Below, piece by piece: positions 39,201 to 47,204 of a stretch of 64,000 bases of DNA (its first letter is position 1; each line of letters opens with the position of its first letter). A model generated the notes under the pieces. The model saw only the letters and a program-made list of their open reading frames with translations, was not told where the DNA came from and ran no database searches. The stretch is from Elmis aenea (Eukaryota; Arthropoda; Insecta; Coleoptera; Elmidae). The stretch covers positions 69,960,108 to 70,024,107 of the forward strand of contig OX393577.1 in assembly GCA_947652605.1 (NCBI GenBank), in the 5' to 3' direction. The translations under genes were made by a program, and so were the position numbers.

Positions 39201-42200
39201 AACTCTCATATTTATTTGATGTACATGAAACGAACTTCATGGAAAAAATGTAGTTGGGCCTAATCGAGAAATAAATAAATTAACTTCAGTTTGTTGTTTT
39301 TGCTGTTCCATGTTTGTAGGTGTCGCGTGTGATTGGCTCTGTTTTTGAGCGTGATGAGTAATTGTCTGGTCGATTGGGCACTAGGGCTGTGTTATTGCGA
39401 TTATATTGACTGGTCCATAGGGAACTGCAAGGGTACATTTGAAATAAATCGACGAGAGTGTATAGTGAAGTCAGGCATTGTTATGGTAGTGATGACCATT
39501 TCTGGTCCCTCCAAAACGAATTCAATTTCATTTGCTTCATTACTTGTATTATTCACATGCATTAGCAGCTGAAGTTTAAAATGAGCAAAAAAACTGGACT
39601 GACGAAAAATCAGGTGCACACAATGCAACTTTTACTCGCTCATAATAAATTATCTCAAGAACCCATCATCGGAAGTTGCATAAAAACATTTTTAGATGTA
39701 TATTTTGAATTAAACTTAAAAATTATGGCCCACCATATCATAAAGTTATAACACTACAATTTTATAATTATCCTATCAATTTTAAACGTGTAATAAACCC
39801 TTCATTTACTAACACATTACTTAAACAGTCAAGTAATACTTTAATAATCCAATTTATATTTCGTGTTTTAGTCCATTATTAGTTTATAACTGGTAAATAA
39901 CAATTGATCTTCATAAAGTTTTAATTTTGGAAACGAATGTCTGTGATAGGTTTGTCAATCATATTTTTAATTTGTTTATGCTATAATTACGCTTTTTATG
40001 ATAAACGTTATTAATTTATTGCTCGTAATAATTACAATAATTTGTCATAGCCGCTATGACAAACCTTGAAAGTCAATAAATTTACAACTACATAATTTCT
40101 TTGCATAAAATAAGGTGGTGGTTGTATGTTTTATCATTTTCGACAGTTCGATCATTGTTAATAAGCTGCTTCAAGTGCTTTATGTAATAAAATTGGCGAA
40201 AAATTGCCCGAAATTCGTTTTTGATATGAAATTAAGCGTTGGTTCAAAATTTACCGGTGAATAAATTAGCTGTAAAGTTTTTTCAAATGTAATTTATTTT
40301 TCAAGCTAAAATATTTACCAATTAAACTACCATTAGTTGTGAAATTGTGTACATGTTTCACAGTTTTGTGTACAAACTCTCAATAAATTGATATTTGTCC
40401 CTAGAGAAAAGTTTCGAAGTTAGCCAGATCCAGTGTTTGTTGGAAATAACAAATGGGAACAAAGGCAATTAAAATCATACCACAAATAGCTTTCAGTGCA
40501 GAAGCTTTTGCACTGTTAAAAAAATAATTTTTCGTACTATTTTGACCCTGTTGACTGTAAATATTTCATGAAATGATCGCAAAAAAAAAAAGTGGAAAAC
40601 AGTTAACAGCTTTGTCGACCGTCTGTTGTTTTAATATACCTACGCAAAAGGATTTTATTGTAATCTATAGATGATGTTTTAAAGGACCTCGTCCTTAAAA
40701 TTCTCCATTATAAGTTATTGTTTCAAAAATAGTTTTACCACAGAGTGTACGTTCCTCTAGGGATGCAAAATAACACCGACTTCGAAACAGATTTAACTAG
40801 AGTGGACAAGGCCCTCTTCATTATCTCAACACAACCTATTTACTGCAGACCACCATTCGCGCTCGAGTCCTGGTCGAACGTATGAAAATCCTTTGCCGAT
40901 TTTCATTAGGTCGGCTTTGATAGCGCACGGGACTAAAATGTTATTTACTTGGTTATTTTAGAATCAGTTCACAATGTGCATTGTTTTATTAACAGGAATT
41001 TGAATAGCCTGTCATAATTGAAATTAATAGAGAATTCCCTATTGATTTTATCCTATTTATTCATTTAATAAATATGTGCCCTGCAAACACGGACCTAATG
41101 AAATTTAATTAATTATAGGAATGAATATGTGAAGTTGTGGTTTCATGTTATTTTGTGTGAAAATCTTGTACGATAGTGGCGTAATTTTGGTGCCATTGTG
41201 GCACTGCGCGAAGAACCATTTTCGCAGGTTATACAAAATTTCTCGACTATCCTTCAAGACAAAAAAAAAAACGAATTGGGTCTTCGTTTTCCAAAAAAAT
41301 AACAAGATATTACAACACATGTAAAATTGCCTTGACATAGTATGGCTGCGGTTTCAAAAAAGCTGAATAAATAAAACAAAACAAACAATTTTGCGCTGCT
41401 TTTACTAAATTTGCTTTAATAATATTATCCAATTTACTTCAAACTTCGTTGTTATAGGATTTTATAGATTTAAAAACATATGTGGTAAAACACGTTTGGT
41501 TTCGTTGCAGCATTGTTAAATTTGCTTTACTAACGTTATGAAGTTTTACTTTACATTATTAATTACATTAAATAAAAAAGGTTTTCTGTTCTTTATGATT
41601 TTTTGTTGCTTTCTAACAATACCTCTAATTATGCCATGTTTAACTACTCGACACTATTATTCCGTTAAATTGAACCAAATTAAAACTATACCTCAGCACA
41701 GTAGTCCAATATTTACTCTAAATTTTTATCGTTTCCTTCATTAACACAACAATGGCGTTTATATTTATTTAAGACCAACAAATCTTGCCGTAACGTGTCA
41801 CATATAAATAGTCCTTTAATTGTCTCAAACTAAATAAGCAAGCGCTTTCTCAACTTAAGGGTCTGAGGACAGCACTAACCACAAAGTTAAGACAAAGCGT
41901 AGTCCGGGTAGAAATCCGGTCAAACTCCGGTTCCGGGCAAGTGTTCTTCATTTACTCAAGACAAAGTTTCCCCGCCTAGAACTTTGGCTAATAAATATTG
42001 GAGTGATAAGCAGGAATTTGTTTATTACGGTCGTCTAAGGACAACAGAAATATCCTGATCACGGATTTAAAATTGTAACCACAAGATTAATGGTGATGCA
42101 ATATGGAAGTTTAATGTTCTGTATCATGTTATAATTGCTCATTGTTTTATCTGAGTTTAAGTCGTTATTGTAAGTCAAGGTTGTGCATCAATCAAGCTGT

Positions 42201-45200
42201 AATTGGAAGGGAATTAAAGATAAATATATTTGGCGATATATGCATCAAAGAAACTATTTTCGTTGCGGTGTTGAATACAGTTAATATTTTTTAGCTCAAA
42301 ACCCGATGCATTTACTGTAAAAAAATGTATGCAAAGGTGATGGGAATGTCGAAATTTTAATTCAAAGTGAGGCTACTTGCATTCAACAAGGTATCTGTGA
42401 TCAAAATTCAATGAAAAGGCATTTTAATTGATCATTTTTGGGTTAGTGACTTCTTTCGTACGCTAATTTTAAAACACACTACGTATTTTGTCCAAAAACA
42501 TTTTTAACAAGCCTTAGAAAACTCCCAGTTGCACTTATACTAGTATAGGTATCTTAATAACAGTGCTATTAATTTGTTATTTTTAACGTTCTTTACCGTA
42601 TTCATTTATTCTGCGCGTACGATGATGTTTTTAATGCAAACCCCAGCGTAGCATTCGATATAAACGATGTTATGTTACCCTAAAGACCAAATCCCTTGGG
42701 TGAAGTTATAATCACTGTGTTAATCAATTAATCACTGAACAATGACGTCACCGGGTGAGTGATGGCTAATCACTAACTTACGACTATTGTAACAAATAGG
42801 ATGGTTCAGTGAATTCATATCAGCAACATACTGTGAAATGTGAACTGTCTACTGGATGTAGGGTAAATTCGTATTATTATAAATATATATGTTGATATAT
42901 TTACCATACTGTGTAGTTCAGTTAGCTCCTGTTTAAATTTAACGGTAAGGTACAGGAACCTAATTACTAGGAGTACTAATTAAAATAATGATTTTGACCT
43001 ATCCAGAACGCATCATGGCTTAGGGTTGCTTAGGGTAATCGAAAGAATGTTTATTGTTTTTATAACTTTTTCATTTGACATGCGATTGCCATGCAAACCA
43101 TAATGTTTTCTTAACGCTTTTTGTAAAATGAATCTGTTATAAAATTAGTCCTAATATACGAACATAATTAATAAGATCTAATCTTCATTGAAATTAACAG
43201 TCCACGTTATCTGAAGTATTTTATAGGCGTATAATACTCGTAATATGGAACACCACTCACCTTTTCTTTCTAATTGCAGATGAAAATAGGGATATTAACG
43301 GACATCCGGAAGATGACCTCAAAAGACAAAGATCGCAATACAATGGAGATCAGCTTTATTCTAATGTAAGTTATGTTATGCATATGATAGCTTTGTTTTA
43401 ATGTCCACATTTAGGTAAATTAAACAGTTAAAATAAAACAATGTAGTACATCATATTCAAAGTCAAACAAAGAGCGATTTTTAACAAAATTAATGGCAGG
43501 AATGTAAATAAGCTTTGTTCTGTAGAATTGCTTTGATTTGAAGGCTAATAAGAAGATAATTGTAGCAGATTTTAATGCTGCATTGTTGGTGAATGTCTTG
43601 TTTTGCCAAGTTATTTTTAATTTTAATCGATTATTGCCAATTTGATTCAAATAACTTAAAGAAGTTTCTTATGTATGATGGTACACAGCTCCTTTAAGGA
43701 AACACCGAAATATTTATTGTTTAAATTCCCCTTTTCTGTACAATTTTTTATTGGTTTATTTTATTAAGTATTTTCGTTTTGTTTTCAGCTTTGGTCCAGT
43801 AAATGGGGCATCAAAGATGAACACAAGTTGTTGTCGGAGCTTGGAGGTCCTGGCGTCACGTCAGGACAAACGGGTTACTACGATAGCCACGGCGGTTTTC
43901 CTGGTCTTGGTCCTGTGAGTTCGGCCACCGATCTGTACGACACCATCAACACCATGAGCCAAGCGACCTCCCAAAATATTTACACACCACCTCTGGCTGG
44001 ATCTTTAGGTGAGACTAATAATTGGTTTGAAAACTGTATGAGAAAAGTCATCCAGCTCTTTGTCTTCACTAGTTTTTAAGTATCTTCCTACCGGGTTTTC
44101 GTTGTACTAACTTTGTAAAGTTTTTACTTTCGCCATACGTTGTACAAAAAAATTGTGGTCGCAAGAATTTTGAGGTCCCTGAACAATTTGACAATTTTTT
44201 GTGTGTGAATGTAATCAAAATTGCAATAGAAGTGTTATAGATAATATTTTTCTTCTTGATCAAGACTTCTTTTACCATTCATAATTCTTGATATGTTTCT
44301 TTGCCTTTCTCTGTCATTGGACAACTATGCAGCTCCCTTCAACCGTCTCTTTTAAGCTTATTCTTGCTAATGTTTCTTTTCTTCCTTTACTCCTTCGCCT
44401 TTAAATCTTGTATTTCTATGCCATTTTCGCGTATCTACTTTCTGGCGTACGTTAAAGGTGTCTCTATAATCCTATATGGTTTGATTCAATCATTTTCTTA
44501 ATTGAATTGGATATTTGTTGATGTTATTTTAATACGTCTACACCCATTTGTTTCTTTGATAATACTTCTATGACACTTACATCCACAAATAAAAAAAATT
44601 TAAACTTTGTTTGAGCCCAATACGGTCAATTTTTGTGCGAAATTCTTGCACTAACTTGAAATTTTGCAAAAGTATTTCTTTCATACGAACATGTATGGCG
44701 AAAGTCTTTTGGTGATCACACGATCTAGTGTACAAAATTATAACGTAGCGATAAAAAAAAATCATTGTGGTGAAGGGTTAATTTTCTTATCGAAAACGAT
44801 AACTAAAGAAAATTTACGTTCAGGGACTACCTCTTTAACGCCGTTAGCGCCAATTACAATGCACGAGATGAAAATTGAATCACCTCGGATGCTTGAACCG
44901 GCTCTGTCTCCATACCACGCAGGTGAGAGATTTTACCAGCGACAAAACAAAAAAACGCAAAAGGTGATGGTCTCTGAAATAACACAAACGCACAACTACC
45001 CCTTCTCTATCAGGTAGTTGCATAGAATTTCACAATCCAAAATTGCACACACTTACTAACATTGTAAGCCGATCTAGGCGACACGCCACTGTACTCAGAA
45101 CTTAGTGCATGTAAACGCATGGAAAAGAAGTTTTTCTGCATGCGTTTTTTACATATTTACAATTATTTATTTTATTTACACGTTCCTGTTACATCATTTG

Positions 45201-47002
45201 GCATTGAATACACTAATTAACACATTTCATTAGTTATCCGTAATCTGTCCTTCCTAGCTTCTCACAGCAACCTATTGTTTCAGTTTTTATGTCACCCACA
45301 TCCATTAGCATAATCGTCAATTCCACGTTTTGCATGATTGTTGATAGTTTTTGCGTTGTTTTGTAGTATTTTGGTAATCTTGCAGATGTTCTGCTACGTA
45401 GCTCCTAAATTTATTAGTTTGTACGATTTTAATAATCTTAATGCAACTAATAGAACGAAAATCGAAATGGTTGAATTATTTATATTGATATTATTGATAA
45501 CTGTGGGTTTGTCATCTTATGGTGCACTTTGGAATTCACTGTAAATTCTAAGTCAAAATTTACAACAAAGATAATCCTTGGGCGTAAGATAATGAAGCAT
45601 TGAGTATTAAGGTTGGCCAGAATTTGTATACTACATTTTCTGACATAGATTTAGACAAAGAACGATGCTATGTTAAAAGTGTTCACTATACTTCTAGGAG
45701 ATTATAAGCTATTTGTTGGGCTTTTTTGTGGTTTAGGAATTCAATAGCGTCAGTTTTTTTAAATTATATAAATATTTTGGCCGATATTTACCATTTCTCA
45801 CTTGGAGCGTATTTGGAGACATCGTTCCATATCTTTATTGTTAATATGTTTCACATTTAACTCTTAATTAACACCAAAAATTTTTATTCCAAAGAACATT
45901 TTGCTCAAACACTTTTGCTAAAGCTTTGGAATCGAAATATTTAGGCCGGATTTGCTGTGATGCAAAATAATTACAGTGTTGTAAGGCTTCGGAATTTGCT
46001 TTATTCATTTTTACATTATTTTAATACTTTTTGTAAGATTAATAAGTAAGTAGTGCATGTACTTATACTTGTTTGATTGTTTTAACGTATTTTCTCAGCA
46101 GTTTTTTTGTGTTATATTTGAATTTTTTATTTGTTTTGTTTGCATAAAGTTTTGATTTTGTGTTTTGTTTGCGTTATTTGCATGGTAGGCGAAACTAGCT
46201 CTCCGTACAGTGGCGTAGTTGGCTTAGGATCAGCGGTCGACGGGGCTTCCCCTGGACTGCCCCTCGCAGTACCGGCAGAACCGGGAAGCCAACCGACTTC
46301 GCACACTGGATCACCTGACCCGACCGCATTAACCGTACTACAACCCTCTAACGGTGCTTCACAACATTATTCGACGATGCTTCCGAGTTTTGGCTATTCC
46401 ACAGGTATAAAAAATTAACGACACATAAAAAACACGTTACAAAATTGCCGAATGAGTCTGCTAACTGTATTGAATCAAGAAGAGAACGATAAGTTTGGCG
46501 TTTGACTAAAATATAATTTTTTTATAGGGGGCAGCGCTGTAGTACCAGGTTCAGACTATGCCTATAGTACGGCGTATAGCCAATACGGTGCAGCCTATGG
46601 AAGTTACGGCTATGGCAGCGCCTCCAGCGGGTTGCTCAGTAAGTAAACAGTGAGTATAATCATCGCCGCCCTTAAAAGTTTTGCACAAAAATTATTTGAG
46701 CCAGTTTTTGAAGCTAGACGCACATAAGTTACCCCGTTTTATGTAAAACGACGAATTTCAATTAACTTTTTTTTTTGTACTAACCAGATTCGACCTACTA
46801 CTATGGCAACAGTGACGGATCTGTGAATCCCTTAGCCCATATAACCGGCCAGTCAATCAACAACCCCGAACAAAACAGTCGCAGCCCTCTGGCGGCTACC
46901 AGAGCCAACTCGTTAGCTTCAGCCAATTCCCCTACCGAAAGTGGCAGCGCTTGCCTGAAAACTGAAGTCGTCCTTTTCAACACTGACCTGAATTTTGGCT
47001 GA
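6211..47002 (+). CDS. sv: Pax2/5/8 paired-box transcription factor, ten coding exons, 529 residues
   Basis: Nuclear DNA-binding regulator; in Drosophila the orthologue (shaven/sparkling) acts in cone cells and bristle shaft development. Joined exons are 6211-6265, 16310-16475, 20715-20912, 35081-35304, 43280-43365, 43789-44008, 44824-44922, 46189-46404, 46528-46638 and 46788-47002. All introns are GT-AG and all phases agree (1590 nt with stop). Layout: short N-terminus; paired domain about residues 19-147 ([17 protein letters not shown] start; PAI and RED subdomains); octapeptide YSINGILG at 189-196; KRKR basic run at 207-210; degenerate homeodomain helix 1 around 225-265; Tyr/Gly/Ser-rich transactivation region about 425-475 with the Pax2/5/8 pattern [11 protein letters not shown]...TYYYG. 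The paired domain is the Pax2/5/8 type ([20 protein letters not shown]), not Pox neuro or Pax6. The start follows a good GCGGCC-ATG-G context. Confidence 0.96.
6394..6655. repeat. Fold-back (MITE-like) repeat, family B, copy 1
   Basis: The right edge, read in reverse complement, gives GAATCTCTTGTAGGAAGGTT followed by AGACCAGTTTAGAGAATCTC. This matches the arms of the copies at 15066, 19188, 33961, 53140 and 55438. The left edge carries a related GAATCTCTGG and CTCTG arm in the opposite orientation. The copy is diverged, with no coding capacity. Confidence 0.55.
11165..11690 (+). repeat. Diverged tandem repeat, family A, three units
   Basis: The core GCAATCCATA followed by a (G)ACCAC(C) block recurs at 11246, 11415 and 11589, giving periods of 169 and 174 bases. 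Each unit also carries CATCAAAGTTT and an A/T-rich run ending ACACGAT-A-GAAA. The units are roughly 75 to 80 percent alike by eye. Related units occur at 20440-20690, about 27590-27730, and inverted at 30160-30720. Confidence 0.7.
15066..15222. repeat. Fold-back (MITE-like) repeat, family B, copy 2, near-complete palindrome
   Basis: Two arms of about 75 bases face each other around AATCTTATTTATT/AAATAAATAAGATT. The left arm reads AGAATCTTTGTCGAAATACT then GGACCAGTTTCAAGATTCTT; the reverse complement of the right arm reads AAGAATTTCTTGTCAAAATG then CTAGGTTAGTTCCAAGACTT. This is the clearest member of the family. It encodes nothing and its ends show no obvious target duplication. Confidence 0.75.
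16310..16475 (+). CDS. sv: sv coding exon 2 (N-terminal paired domain)
   Basis: Encodes the end of Cys19 through the first two bases of Arg74. It contains the beta-hairpin and PAI helices of the paired domain: [40 protein letters not shown] and [14 protein letters not shown]. The sequence is essentially the invariant insect Pax2/5/8 form. It is flanked by ...TTCGTAG| and |GTATGT. The donor lies inside AAG|GTATG, so the unspliced reading runs on into the intron; the true next codon is completed by exon 3. Confidence 0.97.
19188..19233 (-). repeat. Fold-back repeat, family B, copy 3 (one arm)
   Basis: Reverse complement reads TCCTTGTCGAAATGCAATAC followed by CAGTTTTAAGACTTTCCTCT, matching the left arm of the 15066 copy. 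A second weak arm may follow at about 19270-19330. Confidence 0.5.
20440..20690 (+). repeat. Tandem repeat, family A, two units next to exon 3
   Basis: TAGCAAAAA-TC-AAAG-TTTG-AATGGTCTTT occurs at 20457 and again at 20615, a period of 158 bases. Between them is CTTAAGCAATAGATTAACTC and TTATTTAAAAC, which matches the ACTTAAGCAATCCATA core of the block at 11165-11690. The second unit ends within about 25 bases of the exon 3 polypyrimidine tract. Confidence 0.6.
20715..20912 (+). CDS. sv: sv coding exon 3 (linker and RED subdomain)
   Basis: Encodes the last base of Arg74 through two bases of Arg140: [20 protein letters not shown], then the RED helices [40 protein letters not shown] and VSSINR. 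The acceptor is TTTTTTTGCAG and the donor AG|GTAAG. The GSKPKVATP linker and the [11 protein letters not shown] end are diagnostic of Pax2/5/8. No substitution at a known contact is apparent. Confidence 0.97.
23850..24060 (+). repeat. Family C repeat with GAAACGTCA motif and hairpin
   Basis: The stretch contains TGGTCTT-TTTCAAG-AAGACCA (a perfect 7-bp inverted repeat with a 7-base loop) followed by GGTCGAAACGTCAACACTTG. Related GAAACGTTTTAAC-bearing units lie, inverted, at 59940-60210. It resembles the short diverged repeats with a GAAACGTC core seen in many invertebrate genomes; I cannot assign it to a named element. Confidence 0.4.
27590..27730 (+). repeat. Tandem repeat family A, single diverged unit
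   Basis: ATTCACTGCATAACGACCAT followed by TAATTTGTTTATATACTGACTAAAAATATTTT aligns by eye with the core AAGCAATCCATAGCGACCAC and TATATTTAAAACACGATAAG of the 11165-11690 block. The match is moderate. Confidence 0.4.
30160..30720 (-). repeat. Tandem repeat family A, inverted block of about three units
   Basis: TCTGAACGAATTGGT starts at 30393 and 30546 (period 153) with a diverged unit near 30232 (period about 161). Each is followed by a TGCATAC-TG-TGTTTAACATTT run and a GACGAAATAAAATCGAAG or GCCGGATTTAAATTGAAG run. The reverse complement matches the family A core (GTTTAA-AA..ATGC..ACCACCA..TTCAGA). So this block is the same family in the opposite orientation. Confidence 0.6.
33961..34040 (+). 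repeat. Fold-back repeat, family B, copy 4
   Basis: CATCTACTAGAAATACTGTA then GCAGTTTTAAGACTCTCGTT and GTTTATCAGGAACAA align with the left arm at 15066 (GTCGAAATACTGGACCAGTT then TCAAGATTCTTATCTCTTCATCGGTAGCAA). Confidence 0.5.
34193..34544. promoter_or_regulatory. Cluster of four CACGTG E-boxes in sv intron 3
   Basis: Palindromic CACGTG occurs at 34193-34198, 34224-34229, 34520-34525 and 34539-34544, all within 352 bases and ending about 540 bases before exon 4. A further GCACGTTG lies just after. CACGTG is a binding site for class B and Hairy/E(spl)-related bHLH proteins. Regulatory function is inferred from clustering only. Confidence 0.4.
34764..34808. repeat. Two adjacent perfect inverted repeats
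   Basis: CCCGGCCT (34764-34771) pairs with AGGCCGGG (34786-34793) across 14 bases. GTTAGGA (34793-34799) pairs with TCCTAAC (34802-34808) across 2 bases. The GC-rich arms stand out in the AT-rich intron, about 270 bases before exon 4. It could be a structured RNA element in the pre-mRNA or a remnant of a small mobile element. Confidence 0.6.
35081..35304 (+). CDS. sv: sv coding exon 4 (end of paired domain, octapeptide, basic run)
   Basis: Begins with the third base of Arg140 and encodes [15 protein letters not shown] (end of the paired domain), a Gly/Ser/Thr-rich linker, and the octapeptide YSINGILG at 189-196, the Groucho-binding motif of this Pax class. NSIKRKR at 204-210 is a likely part of nuclear localisation. 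The acceptor is CTTCTTCTAG and the donor GATCATG|GTAAGC. Ending after G (35304) is the only choice that keeps phase with exon 5. Confidence 0.95.
41877..41936. promoter_or_regulatory. RUNX/ETS-like motif cluster in intron 4 (candidate eye/cone-cell enhancer)
   Basis: AACCACA (41877-41883, the RUNX/Lozenge consensus) is followed within 55 bases by TCCGG at 41903, ATCCGG at 41914, TCCGG at 41926 and TTCCGG at 41931; those at 41914 and 41931 contain the ETS GGAT/GGAA core on the opposite strand. TGGGAA Su(H)-type cores occur farther away (about 40454 and 42344). The Drosophila sparkling enhancer, also in intron 4 of sv, uses Lozenge, ETS and Su(H) inputs. Function here is inference. Confidence 0.35.
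42715..42775. promoter_or_regulatory. TGACGTCA palindrome within AATCACT repeats
   Basis: A perfect CRE-type TGACGTCA lies at 42743-42750. It is surrounded by three copies of AATCACT (about 42710, 42730 and 42768) plus the partial GAGTGAT in the opposite sense, and by GTTAATCAATTAATC, a homeodomain-type palindrome. The density of symmetric sites suggests a regulatory module; no binding evidence exists. Confidence 0.3.
43280..43365 (+). CDS. sv: sv coding exon 5
   Basis: Encodes residues 215-243: [20 protein letters not shown] then YNGDQLYSN. The acceptor is TAATTGCAG and the donor AAT|GTAAGT. The [17 protein letters not shown] stretch, running into exon 6, resembles the N-terminal arm and helix 1 of a homeodomain (R-x-R-x-x-x-x-x-x-Q-L), reduced as in Pax2/5/8 proteins. 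The exon was placed by phase; it is short but its residues flow directly into exon 6. Confidence 0.9.
43789..44008 (+). CDS. sv: sv coding exon 6
   Basis: Encodes residues 244-316 and the first base of Gly317. It starts [20 protein letters not shown], which continues the degenerate homeodomain segment, then a Gly/Ser/Tyr-rich stretch and [20 protein letters not shown]. The acceptor is GTTTTGTTTTCAG and the donor TTAG|GTGAGA. Intron 5 before it is only 423 bases. Confidence 0.93.
44824..44922 (+). CDS. sv: sv coding exon 7
   Basis: Encodes residues 317-349 and the first base of Gly350: [20 protein letters not shown] then [19 protein letters not shown] echoes the SLPALTP block found after the partial homeodomain in vertebrate Pax2/5/8. 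The acceptor is TTTACGTTCAG and the donor GCAG|GTGAGA. The HEMKIESP motif could be a sumoylation-type site (MKIE fits psi-K-x-E). Confidence 0.9.
46189..46404 (+). CDS. sv: sv coding exon 8
   Basis: Encodes residues 350-421 and one base of Gly422: a Ser/Pro/Gly-rich region, [20 protein letters not shown], ending [12 protein letters not shown]. The acceptor is TTGCATGGTAG and the donor ACAG|GTATAA. Codon usage shifts to GC-rich third positions relative to the flanking introns, which confirms the exon. Confidence 0.93.
46528..46638 (+). CDS. sv: sv coding exon 9 (transactivation core)
   Basis: Encodes residues 422-458 and one base of Asn459: [20 protein letters not shown] then [17 protein letters not shown]. 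It aligns with the [20 protein letters not shown] transactivation segment of Pax2/5/8 proteins. The acceptor is TTTTTTTATAG and the donor CTCA|GTAAGT. If the following 149-base intron is kept, translation adds Ser-Lys and stops at TAA 46644-46646, giving a 460-residue form. Confidence 0.94.
46788..47002 (+). CDS. sv: sv coding exon 10 (C-terminus and stop)
   Basis: Encodes residues 459-529: [20 protein letters not shown], a Ser/Asn/Ala-rich stretch, and the end [17 protein letters not shown], with stop TGA at 47000-47002. NSTYYYG corresponds to the SSPYYYS block at the end of the vertebrate transactivation domain. The acceptor is TTTTGTACTAACCAG with a perfect CTAAC branch-like site only a few bases from the AG. 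Confidence 0.94.
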
Positions 47003-47197
47003 ACGCACCCGCAAACCAAAAAAATAAAAGAGAGGAACGTCCACGCGTCCACGAATTTTCTGGGAAAACGAGGGGCGCGTTATATTTTAAGACTAACTTT
47101 TACTTAAAAAAATATTTAATTTGTGAATGTGTAATTAAAGACAAAGTGGATTTTAAGTGTAGAACATGTAGATATTAAATAATATGATGAATAGTGT

Positions 47198-47203
47198 AAT
47201 AAA
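47198..47203 (+). terminator. sv: sv proximal poly(A) signal AATAAA
   Basis: This is the first well-placed AATAAA, about 195 bases after the sv stop; one at 47023 is only about 20 bases after the stop and unlikely to be used. A distal AATAAA at 48066-48071 would give a 3' UTR of about 1.1 kb that includes the hairpin at 47461-47523. Confidence 0.45.
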
Positions 47204-47204
47204 C

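Larger units (their letters stand above)
35305..43279 (+). other. sv: sv intron 4 (8.0 kb)
   Basis: Lies between the octapeptide exon and the homeodomain-remnant exon. It contains less AT-rich blocks at about 37000-37220, 38040-38140 and 39310-39520, an inverted pair of ACAACAATT sites (37914-37938), a RUNX/ETS-like cluster (41877-41936) and a TGACGTCA palindrome among AATCACT repeats (42715-42775). The 143-codon frame at 38132-38563 has no protein-family features and no splice support. Confidence 0.7.

Noticed and set aside
47023..47028. AATAAA about 20 bases after the sv stop
   Set aside because: It would leave almost no 3' UTR; the signals at 47198 and 48066 are better placed.
46801..47052. 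Minus-strand open frame across sv exon 10
   Set aside because: Antisense shadow of a confirmed exon with no support of its own.
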